Positions 60,104-64,000 of a stretch of 64,000 bases of DNA are shown here, one piece after another. The DNA comes from JANMDU01 sp031376455 (GTDB taxonomy: Bacteria > Pseudomonadota > Gammaproteobacteria > Burkholderiales > Burkholderiaceae_C): the NCBI GenBank assembly GCA_031376455.1, contig JANMDU010000058.1, positions 1-64,000 of the forward strand, given 5' to 3'. Position 1 is the stretch's first letter. Each line of letters begins with the position of its first letter. Made by a program: the position numbers and the translations under genes. Under the pieces are notes generated by a model that saw nothing but the letters and a program-made list of their open reading frames with translations, ran no database searches and was not told the origin of the DNA.

Positions 60104-60792
60104 CAGACTTTACCTTTGTTGACTGGGGGCAGCTCATCGCCAAGCGAAACCGGGCGTGTGGCGGGGAATTCAGAAGCGCCAAAGCTGGAGTTGTTCACGG
60201 GTATCGTCTCAATAAATCCAGTGATCGGTGCGGCTACCTCCATGGCATCAGAGCCCGGCGCGCGGGGCTCTGGCGAAAGCGGCGCATCCGTCTTGCGCTG
60301 CGACAGGGAAGCACGCAACTGATCGTAGGCTACAGCACGCGAACTGACCGTCTCAGGCCACCACGCTTGGCTGCTTGAAAGCTCATCATGCGGGCAACCC
60401 GCATCGGGCAAGATGCGCCAGAGCACCGCTCGCACAGCGCGTGCTACATTCCTATCGTCCTCGCGAATGCGCTTGAGGACTTGCTGCTCAAATGCGCTGG
60501 ATTGTGCCCAGAGCTGTTCATCCCAAACACGCAAGCTCACCTGTAATTGAAAGTAAGCATTATCGTCGTCCGCAATCGTGACGACCTCGTAGCTCAACCA
60601 GTGGACGGGAATACCAAAGAAGCTGGCTGTGCGAAATGCTGCTGCCCGCACGATCTCTCTGGCAGCTTTCACATTCTGGAGTTCGACGTTGAGCGGTATC
60701 GGCTTGCCTTCCATGTCAAAGTAGCCTGTTGAAGGCGAGTCTGCATCAGCTTGATCAGGAGTTTTACCGAGGATTGTTTTAAGCCAGCTCAC
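60103..60792 (-). CDS. Conserved hypothetical protein
   Basis: 229 residues from a GTG at 60792; the frame is open to 60933, but the part before SWLKTILGK looks non-coding. The conserved-looking part is VKAAREIVRAAAFRTASFFG, PVHWLSYEVVTIADDDNAYF and LQVSLRVWDEQLW, followed by a disordered, Pro/Ser-rich tail. No signal peptide or membrane segment. I do not recognise the domain. It is coupled to DUF1840 and divergent from the monooxygenase gene. Confidence 0.72.
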   Translation of the reverse strand: MSWLKTILGKTPDQADADSPSTGYFDMEGKPIPLNVELQNVKAAREIVRAAAFRTASFFGIPVHWLSYEVVTIADDDNAYFQLQVSLRVWDEQLWAQSSAFEQQVLKRIREDDRNVARAVRAVLWRILPDAGCPHDELSSSQAWWPETVSSRAVAYDQLRASLSQRKTDAPLSPEPRAPGSDAMEVAAPITGFIETIPVNNSSFGASEFPATRPVSLGDELPPVNKGKV

Positions 60793-60926
60793 TGTTTTTA
60801 TCTCTGAGTTTTGATTTGATTGATTGTAGTGAAGGGAAAAATGGGCACAGTGACCGCTCAACCCAAAAATTGACCGCTGAGCGATTGGTCTTGACACGCC
60901 GTAGATCAGGGCAGCCGCCACATCGT

Positions 60927-60955
60927 TTGACAAAAGAATAGTTTAGGTTTAAATT
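60927..60955 (+). promoter_or_regulatory. Candidate promoter of the anthraniloyl-CoA monooxygenase gene
   Basis: TTGACA at 60927-60932, a 17-base spacer and TAAATT at 60950-60955, only four bases before the ATG. Transcription would start at or within the start codon, so the mRNA may be leaderless; no Shine-Dalgarno is present. Confidence 0.45.
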
Positions 60956-60959
60956 ATTC

Positions 60960-63377
60960 ATGATGTTTTCAAATTCCATTCCCCCGGCTCAGCTATCGAT
61001 CTTGTGTATTGGCGGCGGTCCTAGCGGCTTGTATTTCGCACTGCTGATGAAGAAGCGTTTTCCCGCGATGCGCGTGATCGTGACCGAGAGAAATAAAGCG
61101 TTTGATACCTTTGGTTGGGGCGTGGTGCTCTCTGATCAGACGCTTGGGAATCTGAAAATCGCCGATCCCGTCAGCGCGCAGCTGATTGGCGATGCGTTTA
61201 ACCACTGGGATGACATTGAGGTGTTTTTCAAAGGCCGTAGCATGCGCTCCACCGGTCATGGCTTCTGTGGGATTGGCAGAAAGCATTTGCTCAATATTTT
61301 GCAAGAGCGCTGCCAAGAATTAGGTGTGGAATTGGTGTTTGAAGTCGATGTGCAAGATGACCAAGCACTCGCCGCGCAATATGGCGCGGATCTCGTGATT
61401 GCGAGCGATGGCCTCAACAGCCGCATCAGAACACGTTATAGCGCTACCTACAAGCCAGATATTGACACACGCCGCTGCCGCTTCGTCTGGCTCGGCACGA
61501 AGAAAACCTTTGATGCGTTTACCTTTGCGTTTGAGAAAACAGAACACGGCTGGTTTGCCGCGCATGCTTATAAATTCAATGAAGACACATCGACATTCAT
61601 TGTGGAGACACCACACGAGGTGTGGAAGGCGCACGGCTTGGATACGATGGAGCAGCCCGAAGCCATCGCCTTTTGCGAGACATTGTTTGCCAAGTATTTA
61701 GACGGCAACGCGCTGATGAGCAACGCCACGCATCTGCGCGGCAGCGCGATCTGGATACAGTTTCCGCGCGTGGTGTGTAGCAATTGGGTACACACGGCTG
61801 ATGTGCAAGGCAAGCACGTTCCCATCGTGCTCATGGGCGATGCAGCGCACACGGCGCACTTCTCGATTGGCTCGGGCACCAAGCTCGCGCTAGAAGATGC
61901 GATTGATCTGGCTGACGAGTTCGTTTTGCATGCCAGCTTAAAAGATAAATCAGGCGTTACCCGGCAAGAAATAAACGAAAGAAGCTATGCTTTTGATAGT
62001 GAAGCGATTGCGCACATCCTGCAAGCCTATCAAGCACGCCGCAGCTTGGAGGTGTTGAAAATCCAAAACGCCGCGCGCAATTCCACAGAATGGTTTGAAA
62101 ATGTGGAGCGCTATGCGGGCATGGAAGTCGAGCAGTTTTACTACAGCCTGCTCACGCGCAGCCAACGCATCAGCCACGACAACCTGCGTCTGCGCGATGG
62201 CAAATGGCTGCTGGGCTATGAGAGCTGGTTTGGCAAACGCCCGAATGCCAAGCATCCCGTGCTACCCATGCTCACACCTTACACATTGCGCCAGGTGCAG
62301 CTCAAAAATCGCATTGTCGTGAGCCCGATGGCGACTTACAGCGCAGTGGGCGGCGAGCTGCAAGATTTTCATTTGGTACACCTTGGCGCGCGAGCCCTCG
62401 GCGGCGCGGCGCTTGTGATGGTGGAGATGACATCGCCCACGATGGACGGAAGAATCACACCCGGCTGCCCGGTGCTGGAGACTGACGCGCAGCAAGCCGC
62501 ACTCGCTCGCATCGCACAGTTTTTCAAAACTAATGGCACAGCCAAGCTCGGTTTGCAGCTCGGCCACAGCGGCCCCAAAGGCTCTACGCAGCTCGGCTGG
62601 GAAACGACAGATGAGCCCTTAGCCAGCGACAACTGGCCACTGATCGCGGCCAGCGCTGTGCCGTATGGCGCGCAAAACCAAATCCCAAAAGCCATGACGC
62701 GCGCCGACATGGACCGTATCACCGCTGCTTTCGTAGCCAGCACGCATCGCGCAGAAGCAGCGGGTGTGGAATGGCTCGAATTGCATTGCGCCCACGGCTA
62801 CCTGCTCTCCAGCTTCATTTGCCCGCTCACAAATCTGCGCAGCGATGAATACGGTGGCTCTCTGGACAATCGTTGCCGCTATCCACTCGAAGTGTTCAAA
62901 GCTGTCCGTGCCGTGTGGCCACAAGGTAAACCCGTCAGCGTGCGCATCTCCGCCCACGATTGGGCAGAGGGTGGCAACACCGATGCCGATGCTGTTGAAA
63001 TCGCACGCCTGTTTCAAGCCGCTGGCGCAGACATGATCGACGTATCGAGCGGCCAAACCACGCGCGCTGCCAAGCCCATTTATGGCCGCATGTACCAAGC
63101 GCCCTTTGCAGATCGTATCCGCAACGAAGTGGGCATCGCCACGATTGCTGTGGGCGCGATCACCGAGGCCGATCATGCCAACAGCATCATCGCCGCAGGC
63201 CGCGCTGATCTCTGCGCAATTGCCCGCCCGCATCTGGCTGACCCCGCCTGGACACTTCACGCCGCCGCACAGCAGCAAAGCCGAGATGTGCAATGGCCAT
63301 TGCCCTACATAAGTGGGCGCGATCAGCTGTATCGCGAGATGGCTAAAACCCGTTTGATTGATGCTACTGGTCGCTGA
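60960..63377 (+). CDS. Anthraniloyl-CoA monooxygenase/reductase fusion with in-frame R repeat
   Basis: Bifunctional flavoenzyme of 805 residues. The N-terminal half is an FAD monooxygenase (SILCIGGGPSGLYFALLMKK near 12-31, GDAAHTAHFSIGSGTKLALE near 300); the C-terminal half from about 420 is an Old-Yellow-Enzyme reductase (RIVVSPMATYSAV, ELHCAHGYLLSSFICPLTN, SLDNRCRYPLEVFKAVR). This matches the 2-aminobenzoyl-CoA monooxygenase/reductase of Azoarcus, which dearomatises anthraniloyl-CoA; salicylyl-CoA is another family substrate. The linker stretch SLKDKSGVTRQEINERSYAF near 328 is encoded by R copy 14. No ribosome binding site precedes ATGATG. Confidence 0.9.
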   Translation: MMFSNSIPPAQLSILCIGGGPSGLYFALLMKKRFPAMRVIVTERNKAFDTFGWGVVLSDQTLGNLKIADPVSAQLIGDAFNHWDDIEVFFKGRSMRSTGHGFCGIGRKHLLNILQERCQELGVELVFEVDVQDDQALAAQYGADLVIASDGLNSRIRTRYSATYKPDIDTRRCRFVWLGTKKTFDAFTFAFEKTEHGWFAAHAYKFNEDTSTFIVETPHEVWKAHGLDTMEQPEAIAFCETLFAKYLDGNALMSNATHLRGSAIWIQFPRVVCSNWVHTADVQGKHVPIVLMGDAAHTAHFSIGSGTKLALEDAIDLADEFVLHASLKDKSGVTRQEINERSYAFDSEAIAHILQAYQARRSLEVLKIQNAARNSTEWFENVERYAGMEVEQFYYSLLTRSQRISHDNLRLRDGKWLLGYESWFGKRPNAKHPVLPMLTPYTLRQVQLKNRIVVSPMATYSAVGGELQDFHLVHLGARALGGAALVMVEMTSPTMDGRITPGCPVLETDAQQAALARIAQFFKTNGTAKLGLQLGHSGPKGSTQLGWETTDEPLASDNWPLIAASAVPYGAQNQIPKAMTRADMDRITAAFVASTHRAEAAGVEWLELHCAHGYLLSSFICPLTNLRSDEYGGSLDNRCRYPLEVFKAVRAVWPQGKPVSVRISAHDWAEGGNTDADAVEIARLFQAAGADMIDVSSGQTTRAAKPIYGRMYQAPFADRIRNEVGIATIAVGAITEADHANSIIAAGRADLCAIARPHLADPAWTLHAAAQQQSRDVQWPLPYISGRDQLYREMAKTRLIDATGR
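61937..62001 (+). repeat. R repeat copy 14, in frame inside the monooxygenase gene
   Basis: CTTAAAAGATAAATCAGGC, GTTACCCGGC, then AGCTATGCTTTTGATAG. More diverged than other copies, with the GCGCA block changed, but the order and spacing hold. The gene reads it in a different frame from copies 1 and 13. Confidence 0.7.
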
Positions 63378-63384
63378 GCGCCAC

Positions 63385-63501
63385 TTAGAACACGAAAGCC
63401 ACGTAAATGACACGGAACACACAGAAGAAGAACGAAATGCATTTTTCTTTTCTCGGTTTTTTTTGTGATTTCCGTGCAACCTTCGTGCCTTCCGTGTTTC
63501 C
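63385..63501. repeat. CACGGAA/TTCCGTG long hairpin, copy 3
   Basis: Left arm TTAGAACACGAAAGCCACG, right arm CTTCGTGCCTTCCGTGTTTC, with interior units matching less well. It fills the gap between the monooxygenase stop and the MarR leader. Confidence 0.82.
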
Positions 63502-63519
63502 AATCTAAAAACGAAAATC

Positions 63520-64000
63520 ATGGACATCGAAACCCGACTTCATACCGACCATGCGCAAGAACTGCGCCTGTGGCTGCGCATGCTCACCTGCACACAAATG
63601 ATTGAGCGCAACATCCGAGCCGCTTTGCGTGAAAAATTCGACACCACGCTGCCACGCTTTGACTTGCTGGCACAGCTCGAGCGCGCGCCGCTCGGTCTCA
63701 AGATGAACGAGCTGTCGCGCCGCCTCATGGTCACAGGCGGCAACATCACGGGCATCACGGATCAGCTCGTACTAGAGGGCTTAGTCGAGCGCATGAATGT
63801 GCAAGGTGATCGCCGCGCTTATCTCGTGCGCCTTACACCTGCAGGCCGCGAGAGCTTTGCCCATATGGCTGCGGAACACGAACTTTGGATCACGCAAGCC
63901 TTCGATGGCTTAGGAAAAAAAGACATGGCGCAATTGCATAAATTACTGGGCAATGTCAAAGACAGCGCCATAGCGATGAACCTAATGGCTGACACATCCG
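63520..64000 (+). CDS. MarR-family regulator, 3' end missing
   Basis: Winged-helix regulator open to the window edge, 160 codons visible with no stop. The DNA-binding part reads FDLLAQLERAPLGLKMNELS, RRLMVTGGNITGITDQLV and the wing VQGDRRAYLVRLTPAGRESF. The long N-terminal helix (AQELRLWLRMLTCTQMIERN) is typical of MarR proteins in aromatic-CoA clusters, which are released from DNA by CoA thioesters. It lies downstream of the monooxygenase on the same strand and is its likely controller. The true end lies outside. Confidence 0.88.
   Translation, partial: MDIETRLHTDHAQELRLWLRMLTCTQMIERNIRAALREKFDTTLPRFDLLAQLERAPLGLKMNELSRRLMVTGGNITGITDQLVLEGLVERMNVQGDRRAYLVRLTPAGRESFAHMAAEHELWITQAFDGLGKKDMAQLHKLLGNVKDSAIAMNLMADTS

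Noticed and set aside
1..64000. Prophage, IS element, CRISPR array or secondary-metabolite cluster
   Set aside because: No transposase, integrase, phage structural gene, cas gene, regular spacer array or large synthase was found on either strand.

Overview
The window is a gene-dense chromosomal segment from a betaproteobacterium of the order Burkholderiales, most like the Comamonadaceae. The evidence is family-level: NtrY/NtrX and AlgZ/AlgR two-component pairs, many Bug-type tripartite tricarboxylate receptors, tcuAB, an ApaG-ThiL pair, a recX-recA pair, an anthraniloyl-CoA monooxygenase/reductase fusion, and short palindromic repeats of the kind that family carries. No rRNA, phage, IS transposase or CRISPR array was seen. 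Both ends cut a gene: the NtrY kinase lacks its start and a MarR regulator lacks its end.

Layout. 1-7559: ntrY/ntrX, tRNA-Phe, argH, algZ/algR, mnmA. 7570-14794: a LysR regulator divergent from a six-gene operon (atypical SDR, orphan Bug receptor, class II aldolase, tcuA, tcuB, D-2-hydroxyacid dehydrogenase), which looks like a tricarballylate- or citrate-like organic acid module. 14852-18565: apaG, thiL, a YciA-type thioesterase, an ABC exporter. 18569-27835: a ROK kinase and a LysR regulator back to back, then aspA, two solute receptors and a complete Aap/Bzt-type amino acid ABC transporter, a plausible aspartate/glutamate uptake and deamination module. 27921-45670: housekeeping genes (YafJ-type amidotransferase, pyrC, Liv-type receptor, M14 peptidase, recQ, recX, recA, MarR, purC, vapBC, a lipoprotein, fba, ompW, GDSL esterase, SemiSWEET, dacB, corA). 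46180-64000: pseudouridine synthase, then a likely aromatic or carboxylic acid uptake and activation region: Crp-family regulator, acyl-CoA synthetase, livGHM-livK-livF, PaaK-like ligase, rhodanese-like protein, two more orphan Bug receptors, a two-gene operon of unknown function, anthraniloyl-CoA monooxygenase/reductase and a MarR regulator.

The most interesting signal is not a gene. A dispersed element of about 65 bp (family R here) occurs at least 14 times. Its core holds TTAGCCGGCGTAT, then TTGCGCAGAGTGCTAT, and it ends in a small hairpin finishing ATAGCA. It fills intergenic gaps up to the very edge of stop and start codons, and five copies lie in frame inside genes (tcuB, thiL, the anthraniloyl-CoA monooxygenase, and the signal peptides of two solute receptors). 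In the two best plus-orientation coding copies the same reading frame is used, and the two best minus-orientation copies share another, so the element can be read through on both strands, as Rickettsia palindromic elements can. Further repeat systems are four long CACGGAA/TTCCGTG hairpins (one encodes the N-terminus of a peptidase) and two homologous composite units of about 300 bp, each built from two large palindromes and bracketed by R copies.

Other notable points: a 90-bp remnant of a second fba 3' end flanking a lipoprotein gene, a 20-bp-arm operator upstream of vapBC, a TetR-type palindrome upstream of a GDSL esterase, and four enzymes or regulators that lack a hallmark residue or domain (SDR, rhodanese, ROK kinase, NtrX).
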